Made by a program: the position numbers and the translations under genes. A DNA stretch of 64,000 bases from NCBI RefSeq assembly GCF_904846315.1, contig NZ_CAJHAF010000001.1, positions 992,001 to 1,056,000 on the forward strand. Direction: 5' to 3'. Each line of letters opens with the position of its first letter. Position 1 is the first letter of the stretch. The DNA is from Psychrobacter jeotgali. GTDB lineage: Bacteria > Pseudomonadota > Gammaproteobacteria > Pseudomonadales > Moraxellaceae. Positions 47,164 to 57,186 of this stretch are shown here, piece by piece. The notes under the pieces are model-generated. The model saw only the letters and a list, made by a program, of their open reading frames with translations, made no database searches and was not told the origin of the DNA.

Positions 47164-48459
47164 CTATAAGAATACAATCTTTGCCAATAAAACAATCGTT
47201 AATACCCATACTGCGATGGTAATGTCAGAGAATTTACCCGTTATAAACTTCAGAGCAGTAAAAGTGATAAAACCCAGCGCAATACCATCAGCGATAGAAT
47301 AAGTCAAAGGCGTGAATAACAATACCACGGTGACCGGCGCAGCTTCAGTCAAATCCTGCCAATCAATATCTCTTAGCACGCCGAGCATCAATACGGCTAC
47401 GTAAAAGATAGCGCCAGCGGTAGCATAAGCAGGAATCATACCTGCTAGCGGCGCAAAGAACATACTAAGTAAGAATAGCACCCCAACGGTCACCGCCATC
47501 AGTCCAGTACGACCGCCTGCTGCGATACCTGACACACTCTCAACAAAACTGGTGGTTGATGAAGTCCCTAATACGGAGCCGGCGACCGTTGCCGTCGAAT
47601 CCGCCAATAAAGCTTGACCAATATTAGGAATGTTACCCTCTTTATCCACCAGCTTAGCTTGACTGGTAGTCGCTAATAAAGTGCCGGTAGTATCAAATAA
47701 ATCTACGAATAAAAAGGCAAAAATAACACTGATCATACCTACATCGAATGCACCCGCTATATCAAGCTGCATAAATGTTGGGGCTATAGATGGCGGAGTA
47801 GATATCACGCCTGTAAACTGGGTCTGACCCATTAATAAGCTAATAACAGCGATCAGTAAAATACCAATAGTTACTGCGCCTGGGACCTTTTTATAGGCTA
47901 ACCCCAAAATAACAATAAACCCTAAAGATGCCATCATAGGTGAAAAAGCTTTCATATCACCAAGTGCGACCAAGGTGGCATCTTGGCCAACAATTACGCC
48001 TGAGCTTTGCATAGCGATAAAGGCCAAAAACGCACCGATACCGGCGACCACGCCTTGTTTCAGGCTCATAGGAATGGCATTGATAATCCATTCACGAATT
48101 TTGAATAAGCTCAAAAGTACAAAAATAACACCTGATAGAAATACCGCGCCGAGTGCGGCTTGCCAAGTGTAACCCATACCCAATACTACGCCATAAGTAA
48201 AAAAGGCGTTCAAACCCATTCCGGGCGCCAAAGCTACGGGCAAGCGGGCGTAAATCCCCATGATAAAACAACCTATCGCAGCCGCTAAACAGGTGGCTAC
48301 GAACACAGCCCCTTTGTCCATCCCAGCATCTGCTAATACGTTAGGGTTTACAAAGATAATGTAAGCCATGGTCAAAAAAGTGGTTAGACCTGCGAGAATC
48401 TCGGTTTTAACAGTGGTATTACTACCATTGATACCGAAGTAGCGTTCGATTGCGTTCAT
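47164..48459 (-). CDS. NCS2-family adenine/guanine/hypoxanthine permease
   Basis: The protein has 431 residues from the ATG at 48459 (MNAIERYFGINGSNTTVKTE), the typical N-terminus of AzgA/PbuG-type permeases; upstream in-frame sequence looks non-coding. It has about 12 helices. The family landmarks are VNPNVLADAGMDKGAVF, ALAPGMGLNAFFTYGVV, FLFVDLFDTTGTLLATT and SSTTSFVESVSGIAAGGRTGL. It probably imports purine bases for salvage, a step that feeds Hpt. Monocistronic. Confidence 0.87.
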   Translation of the reverse strand: MNAIERYFGINGSNTTVKTEILAGLTTFLTMAYIIFVNPNVLADAGMDKGAVFVATCLAAAIGCFIMGIYARLPVALAPGMGLNAFFTYGVVLGMGYTWQAALGAVFLSGVIFVLLSLFKIREWIINAIPMSLKQGVVAGIGAFLAFIAMQSSGVIVGQDATLVALGDMKAFSPMMASLGFIVILGLAYKKVPGAVTIGILLIAVISLLMGQTQFTGVISTPPSIAPTFMQLDIAGAFDVGMISVIFAFLFVDLFDTTGTLLATTSQAKLVDKEGNIPNIGQALLADSTATVAGSVLGTSSTTSFVESVSGIAAGGRTGLMAVTVGVLFLLSMFFAPLAGMIPAYATAGAIFYVAVLMLGVLRDIDWQDLTEAAPVTVVLLFTPLTYSIADGIALGFITFTALKFITGKFSDITIAVWVLTIVLLAKIVFL

Positions 48460-48953
48460 AAGTGACGTTTCCGACTGACTGGTGAGAATACTGCAAGTAC
48501 CGAAGCATAAACAAGACTTCAGCAGGGGAATGGCATTATCTTGGATTGGAGAGCTACAGTAATAAAGGTGCACATTTTAAAGAAGTTGAGCTATTAATTC
48601 AATTGCTAAGCGCTGGATAAGGCTTTCTCCTGGTTATTCACTACTAATAAGAGACAAATGCCTAGCAATACTTCATTATTATCAGTAGCAGTCTAAGAAT
48701 AATAGATATTCATGCCGAAAAATAGCAGGCTACCCTAGCCTGACTGTTAATAAATAATCTTTTACTACTTAACCCTCCCCTAAGTTAGTATAATCGTTTC
48801 TAAATCTTGCCCTTAGCTAATTTTGAATGATAATATGCTGGCAATTATAGCCATAGCTATCTATAAGCTTTTGCTGAATATTAAATTTAAGTTTCAAGGT
48901 TTTTTATTTTATTATTTGAGTTAATCATTATTAATTGTCAGTGAGCCCATGAA
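48460..48953. other. Intergenic region between divergent purine permease and tolQ
   Basis: This 494-base AT-rich stretch must hold both promoters. A small perfect inverted repeat CAGGCTA-CCC-TAGCCTG lies at 48726-48742 without a T-run. I see no reading frame or RNA gene. Confidence 0.35.
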
Positions 48954-49703
48954 ATGCCTGAATCATTAAATATTCTTGACCTGATTGTACAAGCCAGCCT
49001 ACTGGTACAAGTTGTTATGGGACTATTACTGCTAGCATCACTAATCAGTTGGGTTATTATCTTTCGGCTTAGTGCAAGATTGGGTACGGCTAAAAACTTT
49101 GATAAGCAGTTTGAGACTTGGTTTTGGTCGGGCGAGGATTTAGCAAAGCTGTATCAAGGGGTGCAAGGCTCACCCGACCGTCAAGGGCTTGAGCAAATAT
49201 TCTATGTTGGCTTCTCTGAATATCTAAGAATGCATAAGAAACGACAACCGAAAGACGATATCATCGACGGTGTTGAGCGTAAGCTACGCGTAGGTCTGGG
49301 TCGGCAGCAACAGTTGCTTGAAGCAGGCATAGCGACGCTCGCTAGTATTGGCTCTGTAGCCCCTTATGTGGGTTTGTTTGGGACGGTCTGGGGTATTATG
49401 AATGCCTTTTTAGGACTATCACAAACCGAGCAAGCAACATTAGCCTCAGTAGCGCCTGGTATTGCTGAAGCTCTGATTGCCACAGCAATGGGGCTATTTG
49501 CCGCTATTCCTGCGGTGCTGGCTTATAACCATTTTACCGCAAAGTCAGGGCGACTGTATGAATCACGGGCATTGTTCTGTGATGAGATGACCGGCATGCT
49601 ACAACGGGAGACCAGCACGCAAGCTAGTTTGCCAAGAGAAACTAGCATTGTAGAGAAAAGTATGAAAAACAGCCCTGAGACTGGTCAAGTCAGGGAGCTA
49701 TAA
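48954..49703 (+). CDS. tolQ: Tol system proton channel subunit TolQ
   Basis: The 249-residue protein has three membrane helices in the ExbB/TolQ arrangement: a first helix near residues 16-38, then LEAGIATLASIGSVAPYVGLFGTVWGIMNAF near 120-150 and GIAEALIATAMGLFAAIPAVLAYN near 165-190. It forms the proton-driven motor with TolR that energises TolA. The C-terminal tail (about 25 residues) is polar and longer than usual. It ends one base before tolR. Confidence 0.9.
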   Translation: MPESLNILDLIVQASLLVQVVMGLLLLASLISWVIIFRLSARLGTAKNFDKQFETWFWSGEDLAKLYQGVQGSPDRQGLEQIFYVGFSEYLRMHKKRQPKDDIIDGVERKLRVGLGRQQQLLEAGIATLASIGSVAPYVGLFGTVWGIMNAFLGLSQTEQATLASVAPGIAEALIATAMGLFAAIPAVLAYNHFTAKSGRLYESRALFCDEMTGMLQRETSTQASLPRETSIVEKSMKNSPETGQVREL

Positions 49704-49704
49704 T

Positions 49705-50163
49705 ATGAGACCAAGCCCTTATCAGCGCCAGAAAAAACCGCTTAATGCCGATATGAATGTCGTACCTTATATCGATGTAATGTTGGTATTGCTAGTGATA
49801 TTTATGGTCACCACGCCGATGCTAACCACGGGTGTTGATGTTGATCTACCGCGCGAGCAAACCAATAGCATGGCTCAAAACCAGCTGCCGGTTATTGTCT
49901 CTTTAACCAGTAGCGGTGAGATTTTTATTAGTTATGAAAATAATATAGACATGCCTATCAGCGAACCTGAGTTGATTGATACTCTGTCAAACTTGCAAGC
50001 ACAAGGTAGTATGAATGGCCAGCAACCTTTGCAAGTTATGATTAATGCGGATCAAAACAATCAGTATGGCGCAATCATGTCATTGATGGCTAACTTACAG
50101 CAAGCCGGAATCCAAAAAGTAGGCCTGTTAACAGGTGCGCCCCTACCCACTCCGCAGCTATAA
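49705..50163 (+). CDS. tolR: Tol system subunit TolR
   Basis: The 152-residue protein has one membrane helix with the key Asp: NVVPYIDVMLVLLVIFMVTTPML near residues 18-40, followed by VDVDLPRE and a periplasmic ExbD/TolR domain ending in VGLLT. It partners with TolQ. Confidence 0.92.
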   Translation: MRPSPYQRQKKPLNADMNVVPYIDVMLVLLVIFMVTTPMLTTGVDVDLPREQTNSMAQNQLPVIVSLTSSGEIFISYENNIDMPISEPELIDTLSNLQAQGSMNGQQPLQVMINADQNNQYGAIMSLMANLQQAGIQKVGLLTGAPLPTPQL

Positions 50164-50254
50164 TAACAACCTACAGCTATTAAACAACATGGTTGTAAAA
50201 CACCTTATTATTAACACTTTAACTTGATCAATTACGCCTCTGAGTAGCTAACCA

Positions 50255-51202
50255 ATGAAACAAGCGCCTGCCGTCTATGTCCCTACTGAGCCTGAAGGTA
50301 ATGGTATTACTTTACCTACCTTATTGAGCTTACTGGCGCATGGCATCGTGCTTGGTTTATTGATTTACACCTATCAGCAGCCTGAATTAGAAACTCCAGC
50401 TAGCATCGAAACTACTATGGTGACCCCAGGTGAATTGGCTGAAATGCAAGCGCTGATATTAGCCAATCGTGCGGCTACGCAAGCGGCTAGTGGCAGTAAT
50501 TCAGCAACCGCCGAACCTACTAATAATAGTAGTGAGCAAAGTATCACTCAGTCGTACCCACCAAACGATCCGGTATTTACACGCTTTGATGAGCCTGCGG
50601 ATCGATCATTGATGATAACTAAAGAGCATCAACAGAGGCTGCTTGAGCAATCAGAAGAATACGAACGTAATATAGCCCGATTGGCCGCTGAATTAGATGC
50701 GACTACTGAGCAAGAGCGTAGTCAGGTCGATCAAGATAAGCAACAAGAGCTAGATAAAAAACGTGAGGAGCTAGAGTCTTTTCGTCAGCTGCAAAACCAT
50801 CCTCCTAGGATTGAGAAGCCTACTAGAAATGATCGTAATATAGAAATTAATACAGGCTCTGGTAGTACTGGCGAGAGTATCAGCATAACAGCGGGCGAGT
50901 CCACCGTATCAAATACAGCTAGCGGCGGCAGTCCCAACCGTTCTACTGGAGAATTTAAGAATAGAATAGCCGAAGAGATTCAGCAACACCTTAATGCACC
51001 GCAAAACACCCAAGGGACTACTGCTAGAGTACTACTCAAACTAGACGCACGAGGAGCAGTGCTATCCGCCAAAGCCAGCGGTGCTAATCCGGAGGTAAAT
51101 GCCGCCGCCGAAAGAGCTGCTTTTGCTGCTAGCCCATTGCCTATTGACCTAAATAATCCTAATGCGTTTAGGGAATTAGTGGTTAATGTTACCGTTAAAT
51201 GA
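50255..51202 (+). CDS. tolA: TolA inner-membrane spanning protein
   Basis: The 315-residue protein has one membrane helix (about residues 22-42), a charged coiled coil (residues 120-180, EEYERNIARLAAELDATTEQ onward), a Ser/Thr/Gly linker, and a small TolA/TonB-like C-terminal domain (ARVLLKLDARGAVLSAKASG...FRELVVNVTVK). It connects TolQR to TolB/Pal. The coiled coil is shorter than in Escherichia coli TolA (421 residues). Confidence 0.88.
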   Translation: MKQAPAVYVPTEPEGNGITLPTLLSLLAHGIVLGLLIYTYQQPELETPASIETTMVTPGELAEMQALILANRAATQAASGSNSATAEPTNNSSEQSITQSYPPNDPVFTRFDEPADRSLMITKEHQQRLLEQSEEYERNIARLAAELDATTEQERSQVDQDKQQELDKKREELESFRQLQNHPPRIEKPTRNDRNIEINTGSGSTGESISITAGESTVSNTASGGSPNRSTGEFKNRIAEEIQQHLNAPQNTQGTTARVLLKLDARGAVLSAKASGANPEVNAAAERAAFAASPLPIDLNNPNAFRELVVNVTVK

Positions 51203-51301
51203 TAGCTATAAAATGAAAGCAACACGCCCTAATCTGCTATAGTATTGAGTAATTATTAAATTACATAATCATCAACGCGTATCCACGCTAGGATATTCTA
51301 T

Positions 51302-52609
51302 ATGAAGCTGTCTTTACCTTCTACTTTGAATCTAACTCCACTGGCATTATTACTTCCTTCACTGTTTTTAGTACCCGTTTATACGGCTACGGCAGCGCCG
51401 ATGGAAATTGATGTGACCGTGGTAGCGCCAAGACAACAAAACCAAGTCGCTTTTGTGCCTTTTGCGGGTGATTCCGTTTTATCTCCTATTATCCTAAACG
51501 ACTTAAGCCAAACCGAGCTGACGGTTACTAACAAGAGTCTACCACAGCAGCCGCGTAGTAGTAGCGAGCTGACAGGAACATTACCGGTCTGGCAAAACTT
51601 AGGCATCCCCTATCTGGTCGTTGGTAATACTCGTACCGAGCGCGGTAAAGTTATTACCGATTATGAAGTGATCAATGTTCAGTCAGGTCAAGTCATCGAA
51701 GGCAAGCAAACCCTCAGCGCAGATAATAACCAGCAGAGCATGCGTTATGCCGCTCACGTCATCGCTGACAAAGTCTACGAGCTTATTACCGGCACACCCG
51801 GAGACTTCTCAGGCCGTATCGCTTATATCGAAGAGACTGGCGTTGGTAATAATAAAGTCTCTCGTCTAAAAGTCATGGATGCTGATGGCGAAAACGCCAG
51901 AACCATTACTGAGGTCCAAGGTTCTATTTTCTCGCCCGCCTGGTCACCAGATGGCACCCGTATCGCTTATGCGGTGCAGCGCGAAAAGTCCTATCCGGTC
52001 ATTTATGTACAAAATATCAGTGGCGGCGGCGCTAATGTTATCACCCCTTATAAAGGCAGTAACTTAAGTCCTTCTTTTTCGCCAGATGGCAGCAAGATAC
52101 TGTTCTCTAGTAGCTTTGAGGGTAGCGCTGGAATTTATGAGATAAATGCCAGCGGTGGTAATCTAAGGAAGCTGGTTAACTGGCCCAGCAGTGAAGTACA
52201 GCCAAGCTATGCGCCTGATGGCAAGTCATTCTTATTTGTCTCTGACAAAGCTGGATTTAATAAGCCGCAGATCTATCGTTACGAATTTGGCTCAGGGCGT
52301 ACTACCCAAGTCTCCAGAGGCGGCTATGCCACCAGTCCGCAGTTCAGTAGCGATGGCTCCCAAATCGCCTTTTTAAGCGGGCGTTCAGCTGCGGTTATGA
52401 ACAGCGGCGGCGCAGTCACCGCAAATCTGGGTAACACTGGTATTGACGAGGCGCCAAGCTTCTCCCCTAATGGCAAGCGCGTGGTCTATGCCTCAACCCA
52501 AGGCGGTAAAGGCGTATTGACCATCAAGTCTCTCGCTGGTGGCAAAGCATTTGGCAAATCAGGACAAGGCATCATCCGTTCTCCTGTATGGTCACCAAAC
52601 CCCAAATAA
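51302..52609 (+). CDS. tolB: TolB periplasmic beta-propeller
   Basis: The 435-residue protein has a signal peptide (LALLLPSLFLVPVYTATAAP), an N-terminal D1 domain with FVPFAGDSVLSPIILNDLSQTELTV, and six WD40-like PD40 repeats such as SPAWSPDGTRIAYAV, SPSFSPDGSKILFSS and QPSYAPDGKSFLFVS. It binds Pal and TolA in the periplasm. It ends the tol cluster; a terminator follows and pal is not encoded next. Confidence 0.93.
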   Translation: MKLSLPSTLNLTPLALLLPSLFLVPVYTATAAPMEIDVTVVAPRQQNQVAFVPFAGDSVLSPIILNDLSQTELTVTNKSLPQQPRSSSELTGTLPVWQNLGIPYLVVGNTRTERGKVITDYEVINVQSGQVIEGKQTLSADNNQQSMRYAAHVIADKVYELITGTPGDFSGRIAYIEETGVGNNKVSRLKVMDADGENARTITEVQGSIFSPAWSPDGTRIAYAVQREKSYPVIYVQNISGGGANVITPYKGSNLSPSFSPDGSKILFSSSFEGSAGIYEINASGGNLRKLVNWPSSEVQPSYAPDGKSFLFVSDKAGFNKPQIYRYEFGSGRTTQVSRGGYATSPQFSSDGSQIAFLSGRSAAVMNSGGAVTANLGNTGIDEAPSFSPNGKRVVYASTQGGKGVLTIKSLAGGKAFGKSGQGIIRSPVWSPNPK

Positions 52610-52634
52610 CTGATAAATATACTACCGCAACAAC

Positions 52635-52666
52635 AGAGCGCCCGATAATTTATCGGGCGCTCTTTC
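52635..52666. terminator. Terminator after tolB
   Basis: AGAGCGCCCGATAA and TTATCGGGCGCTCT form a GC-rich perfect stem, followed by TTTC. Confidence 0.85.
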
Positions 52667-52729
52667 ACTGTCAAATAAGTATTTTCGGACATTACCTCAA
52701 TAGTTATAGGTTGCTGTTATCCGCAAGCT

Positions 52730-53377
52730 TTACTGGGTTGGATCTGTGGCTGACGATGGTGGGTTTGCATGACGTAATTCTGCTACATCTTCCGCAGTGA
52801 CAGTGTCGGTAAAGTCATTAAGCTCACTGTGCACATATTGAGTAACGGCAGCTATCTGCTCATTATTCATCATGCCATGGAAGGCAGGCATACCACGAAA
52901 GCCATTAATAAGAATATCTATAACATAAGACTTAGATTGCATTTTACTATTATTAGCCAGCGGCGGATAGTAACCTGCCCCAAACGCACCTTCACCTTCA
53001 TGCATATGACAACCTGCACAAGAGTCATGATATAGCTTCTTACCGTCAGTAGTTACAAAGGCATTTGTGCCTTCAAACTTTGCTTCCCATTCTGTAAGAC
53101 TGGGATCATTCGCTATACTGTCTGGCAAGGAGCTGAGATCAACTATGTTCATCTCTGGATCACGAAGCTCTTCGCGGGTCATATAGACAGCGCCCCAAGC
53201 ACCGGTGTTACGACTCGCTTGATAGTCTGGCTCCTGTATCGCTTCTTGTTTACTCGCCAGTGTTTCTGCATCTTTGTCTGTTTGACTACAGCCTAATAGC
53301 GTAGCGCTACCAACGACACTTAGCAATATCATAGCAAGTGCCTTGGGTTTCATAATTTCCATGGTTATATTGTCCAT
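52730..53377 (-). CDS. Single-haem cytochrome c lipoprotein
   Basis: The protein is 215 residues from the ATG at 53377 (AGAGG five bases upstream). A lipoprotein signal has its Cys at residue 30 (VVGSATLLGC). The haem motif CAGCH is at 120-124, with Met ligands likely in RGMPAFHGMM near 160. It belongs to the class I cytochrome c fold. It is anchored on the periplasmic side of a membrane. It lies 78 bases downstream of the flavin amine oxidase on the same strand and is a likely electron acceptor for it. A start at 53353 (MKPKALAMILLS) would give a shorter, equally good signal peptide. Confidence 0.85.
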   Translation of the reverse strand: MDNITMEIMKPKALAMILLSVVGSATLLGCSQTDKDAETLASKQEAIQEPDYQASRNTGAWGAVYMTREELRDPEMNIVDLSSLPDSIANDPSLTEWEAKFEGTNAFVTTDGKKLYHDSCAGCHMHEGEGAFGAGYYPPLANNSKMQSKSYVIDILINGFRGMPAFHGMMNNEQIAAVTQYVHSELNDFTDTVTAEDVAELRHANPPSSATDPTQ

Positions 53378-53455
53378 GATAGCCTCTGAATTTTTATCTT
53401 TATATGAATTTTTATCATAAAATGGAATTTTATTGCTATAAAATATTACTTTACA

Positions 53456-55057
53456 TTAACCTAGCATCTTTGCTTTTTTATGTAAGCGATTGGCAGCATC
53501 TAAGCCTGATAAAATAGCGCCTTCTTGCCATGCAGGAATATGCGAACAATGCTCGCCTGCCAATACGATACGATGATCAATACTACATAAGGTATCGTAA
53601 TGCTGTTCACGTCTAGATTGGTTCCAAATACCATAACAACCTAACGTCCATGGTATACGGTGCCAAACGACCGACGTTCCGGTACGGAATTCTTCTGGAT
53701 ACTGAGGATGAATGTACTTACCATACTCAAGTGATACATCAATGCGCTCTTGGGGCGTCAAAGTATTAAATTTATAAGAAGTTGCGCCAAAGCCATAAGC
53801 ACCTAGCAGCACACCTGTACCTGTTTTAAACATATCTTCTGATGGATAAGCGATTTGGGTAATAGGCATATCGGTATAGGTCACTCCACCATAAATCCAC
53901 TCATCCTCCTCCCAGAAACGACGATTAAATTCCAAACCTACTTTATAGGAAGTATCATAAGGTACCGCAGCCATGGCTTGTTTCATGGGCTTTGAGACAT
54001 TGATATCGATTTGAGTCAGCACGGTAAGAGGAATATTACAGACACACCAGTCGGCACGAACGCTCTTAACTGCTCCATCAGGATTATTGGCATCGACATA
54101 TTCTACTGTTACACCAGTTTCGTCCTGATTAATCTTAGTTACTTTTGCGTTGAACTCAATCATATCACTACATTCACGAGTGAAAGCGTCACCGATTTTA
54201 CCCATACCACCTACAGGCTGGAACATCGTAGGGTGATGCTCATATAAGGTATGGTTAGCATAAATGTCTGCCCACATACCTGAATCTAGTAGCTCATCTA
54301 GTGGTAATGGCTTAGAAGGCTCAGAGTTTGGCATCAAACCGCCCCCAGGAAAGACATTATAACCACGGCGTGCACTAGTCGCCTCAGAGGCGCGATAACG
54401 ATAGTCTTTATCGAGTACACCCCAGCCTTTTAAGCCTTCAAGTAGCTTTTCTTTGTCTTCATTATTGACCGAGCGATCCAAACTGCCGACATTAACCGCT
54501 TTTGATAACAGCTCCGAGACATGACCACGCACATCACTTCTTACATCACCTAAACGCTGCGGTGCCCCATTAAAGTGAGTGCTACGATGCAAGTAAGCAT
54601 GGTTATTAGTTTGGACAAAAGGCTCCATAGCCACACCAAACTTTTTGCAATAATGGAATACTGCATAGTGATGAGTAGGGAGACGCCATGGTCCACCATT
54701 GAAGTAGTTACCTTCTTCAAAATCACAAGTGACTTCTAAGCCGCCAAGCTCGGTATATTTATCCCCGCTATGCAGTGTCCAGCTACGTCCACCACCACGA
54801 TTTTGATATTCTAGTACCTTTACATTGTAGCCCGCTTTACGCAGCTCGTAAGCAGCAGTCAAGCCTCCAAGGCCCGCACCTAGAACAATAATACTAGCGC
54901 CAGGAGGCGCTCCTTTTAAATCCATTGCTTCGGTAAAAGTCGATTCTGATGCGAAGCCTAAAGTGGTCATCGCCTGATACATAGCCGTGGCACCAGCAGT
55001 TTTACCGATCATTGAGAGCAGTTGGCGCCGCGTAGGTGATTGAAGCATATCTTTCAT
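53456..55057 (-). CDS. Tat-exported flavin amine oxidase/dehydrogenase
   Basis: The protein has 533 residues from the ATG at 55057 (AAGGACATTAAC just upstream). A twin-arginine signal (SPTRRQLLSMIGKTAG) covers residues about 7-35. The FAD motif is IIVLGAGLGGLTAAYELRKAGY (residues about 56-77), then NRGGGRSWTL, and the C-terminal flavin motif VLAGEHCSHIPAWQEGAILSGLDAA. It is a flavin monoamine oxidase family member; the substrate is not deducible. Its position beside two cytochrome c genes suggests that electrons pass to cytochrome c in the periplasm, as known for NicA2 with CycN in Pseudomonas putida. Confidence 0.85.
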   Translation of the reverse strand: MKDMLQSPTRRQLLSMIGKTAGATAMYQAMTTLGFASESTFTEAMDLKGAPPGASIIVLGAGLGGLTAAYELRKAGYNVKVLEYQNRGGGRSWTLHSGDKYTELGGLEVTCDFEEGNYFNGGPWRLPTHHYAVFHYCKKFGVAMEPFVQTNNHAYLHRSTHFNGAPQRLGDVRSDVRGHVSELLSKAVNVGSLDRSVNNEDKEKLLEGLKGWGVLDKDYRYRASEATSARRGYNVFPGGGLMPNSEPSKPLPLDELLDSGMWADIYANHTLYEHHPTMFQPVGGMGKIGDAFTRECSDMIEFNAKVTKINQDETGVTVEYVDANNPDGAVKSVRADWCVCNIPLTVLTQIDINVSKPMKQAMAAVPYDTSYKVGLEFNRRFWEEDEWIYGGVTYTDMPITQIAYPSEDMFKTGTGVLLGAYGFGATSYKFNTLTPQERIDVSLEYGKYIHPQYPEEFRTGTSVVWHRIPWTLGCYGIWNQSRREQHYDTLCSIDHRIVLAGEHCSHIPAWQEGAILSGLDAANRLHKKAKMLG

Positions 55058-55336
55058 GTTAATGTCCTTTTGGTATGACTTAATAATGATCAATAAACAC
55101 AGACTTTATTATCTCTAGCTTGGTCGTCTTAGTATCATTTAGAGGGCTAAACACGATATCCTCAGTCCAAATGCTTATTGTTTTGTCATTAACCTTAATT
55201 TTATTATGAGTAATTTCTAGTAAATATTCTTTTATAAGTATCTCTTATAACTATAGAGTCCACTCAGTTTTCTATTGGTCTAATGATTGGCTCTAAAATC
55301 ATTTGTAAACACTATTAAATTTTAAAGCCGCTCAAA

Positions 55337-56770
55337 TTAATGGGTGCGTTTCTTGCGTACCATATTCCAGATAATCAAACCGATAATAAGCAGCACAGCA
55401 ATGATGCCAAGGGTGGCTAATATACCGGCATACTTAATTAAGAAAGGTCGTTGATCTTGAGGTGATATCACACTATCAACATCAGCAGCACTAACATTAC
55501 TGTTAGCAAGACCGCCGAAATTAACGCGAACATAGTTGGAAATATCAGCAATCTGGGCACTATCTAGCTCATCTGAGAACCCTGGCATTATAGGACTGGT
55601 ATTCGTTGCCCCATCAACTCCATGCAGAATAACGTTAATCAAACTAGCCGGGTTATCACGGCGGATGCTACTTAATCCTACGATAGGTGCATAACGTGCA
55701 TCAGGCTGACCATAACCATCGACTCCGTGACAGCTACCACATGCCGCAAGGTACAATCCCTCCGGAGAACTACTATCCACATTGGCTTTTGCTTGCGCTA
55801 AATAGTCTTTTTGAGCGATAAGATCATGGGTAATAGACTCATTTATCGGTCTTTTCAGGCTTGATACATCGGCAACGTTAACCTTATCATCAGTTTGGAT
55901 AGCAGGAACCGCTTTTAGGTAGGAAGCAATAGCCCCTAAGTCTTCATCTTCCAAGAAGCGAGTACTATGAGCAACTACCTCTCCCATAGGTCCGCCAGCG
56001 AAGACGCGCTGATCAAGCTCACCCGTACGCAAATAGGTAACAATATCTTGTTCACTCCAGCTACCAATACCACTGGATTCATCAGAAGTAATATTAGGCG
56101 CATGCCAAGTACCTAACTGAGCACCGGCTAAATACTTACTATCATCAACGCCCATAGTACTGTTACGAGGGGTATGACAAGTACCGCAGTGCGCAAGATT
56201 GTTAACCAAGTACTCACCGCGTTGCTCGGTCGCACTTAAACCTTCACGATTCTCATTAGCGGGAAGGTTGAGCACATTCCAACCCAGCATAAGGAAACGG
56301 AAGTTAAATGGGAAAGGTAATTTGGTTTCGTATTCAGGTTTTTCATCAACCGCTGGCACCGTCTGCAAATAAGCAAATAGCGCACTGATATCCTCATCAG
56401 TCATACCATTATAAGAAGGATAAGGCATGGCCGGATAAAGCATATGATTGGGAGCTCGGCCTTTTTGTAAAGCATTCTTTAGATCAGCTTCGGTATAATT
56501 GCCAATGCCGTAGCGTTTGGATGGGGTGATATTAGTAGCATAAATATCGCCCATTGGGGTTTCAATAGCGGTACCACCGGTATAATCTTCGCGGTGACAG
56601 GCCATACAGTCAGCAGCACGTGCAATGTACGCCCCTCTATTGACTAGATCACTATTGGCTGGGCTTACATTCGGTAAGCTGGCGCTGGGAACGCTCGCTC
56701 CTTCGGCCATCGCGGCGCTGGAAGTGATACCGATAGCAAGCATCGATAGCACCATATAAAGTGGCTTCAT
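55337..56770 (-). CDS. Three-haem membrane-bound cytochrome c (dehydrogenase electron carrier)
   Basis: The 477-residue protein has a signal peptide (MAIGIT... type, MKPLYMVLSMLAIGITSSAAMA), three haem motifs (CMACH at 55-59, CGTCH near 195 and CGSCH near 342), and a C-terminal membrane helix (ILATLGIIAVLLIIGLIIW). This matches the cytochrome subunit of membrane-bound alcohol/gluconate dehydrogenases. No partner dehydrogenase other than the amine oxidase is nearby; 280 bases separate the two genes, so they may be transcribed apart. It probably transfers electrons to quinone or terminal oxidase. Confidence 0.88.
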   Translation of the reverse strand: MKPLYMVLSMLAIGITSSAAMAEGASVPSASLPNVSPANSDLVNRGAYIARAADCMACHREDYTGGTAIETPMGDIYATNITPSKRYGIGNYTEADLKNALQKGRAPNHMLYPAMPYPSYNGMTDEDISALFAYLQTVPAVDEKPEYETKLPFPFNFRFLMLGWNVLNLPANENREGLSATEQRGEYLVNNLAHCGTCHTPRNSTMGVDDSKYLAGAQLGTWHAPNITSDESSGIGSWSEQDIVTYLRTGELDQRVFAGGPMGEVVAHSTRFLEDEDLGAIASYLKAVPAIQTDDKVNVADVSSLKRPINESITHDLIAQKDYLAQAKANVDSSSPEGLYLAACGSCHGVDGYGQPDARYAPIVGLSSIRRDNPASLINVILHGVDGATNTSPIMPGFSDELDSAQIADISNYVRVNFGGLANSNVSAADVDSVISPQDQRPFLIKYAGILATLGIIAVLLIIGLIIWNMVRKKRTH

Positions 56771-57186
56771 AATATCCTCGTATAACTGGCAGCGTGGTTA
56801 TGTTTTAATTTTTAGCTTTGTTTTTTCTTAATTTTGTCTAGCAAACAATAGTCTAGCAAACAATAAAAAATTAGACTATTTGATAAAAGAAAAATACTGC
56901 TTTATAAAAGACAACTTTAAACTATTTCTAGATTATTGCTAGATTCTTAACGTATCTATCCAATTTATTTACAAAAACAATAAATCATTCTCAGCTTATG
57001 ACTCGGTAAGCCTGTTGACTTGTAGGCTATAGTTCGATATAGGATAAAGTGGATTTAAGGGCATTATCATTTACTGAAGTAGTAATATAGCGAGCGATAT
57101 ACCCAGCTACAATGTTACGTTATAGCGTATAATTCATGCTGTAGGCATTTTATTTTATGCAGAATCATCCCATACTGAGAGCGATC
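56771..57186. other. Intergenic region upstream of the cytochrome gene
   Basis: This 416-base AT-rich stretch contains a perfect tandem duplication of a 15-base unit, GTCTAGCAAACAATA, at 56836-56850 and 56851-56865. It must hold the promoter of the leftward cytochrome gene and, on the right, that of the small lipoprotein. Confidence 0.4.

Noticed and set aside
48726..48742. Inverted repeat CAGGCTA-CCC-TAGCCTG as a terminator
   Set aside because: No T-run and not placed behind a gene; left as a possible operator only.
56836..56865. Exact 15-bp tandem duplication as an iteron
   Set aside because: Only two copies in AT-rich DNA upstream of a cytochrome gene; a simple slippage duplication explains it.
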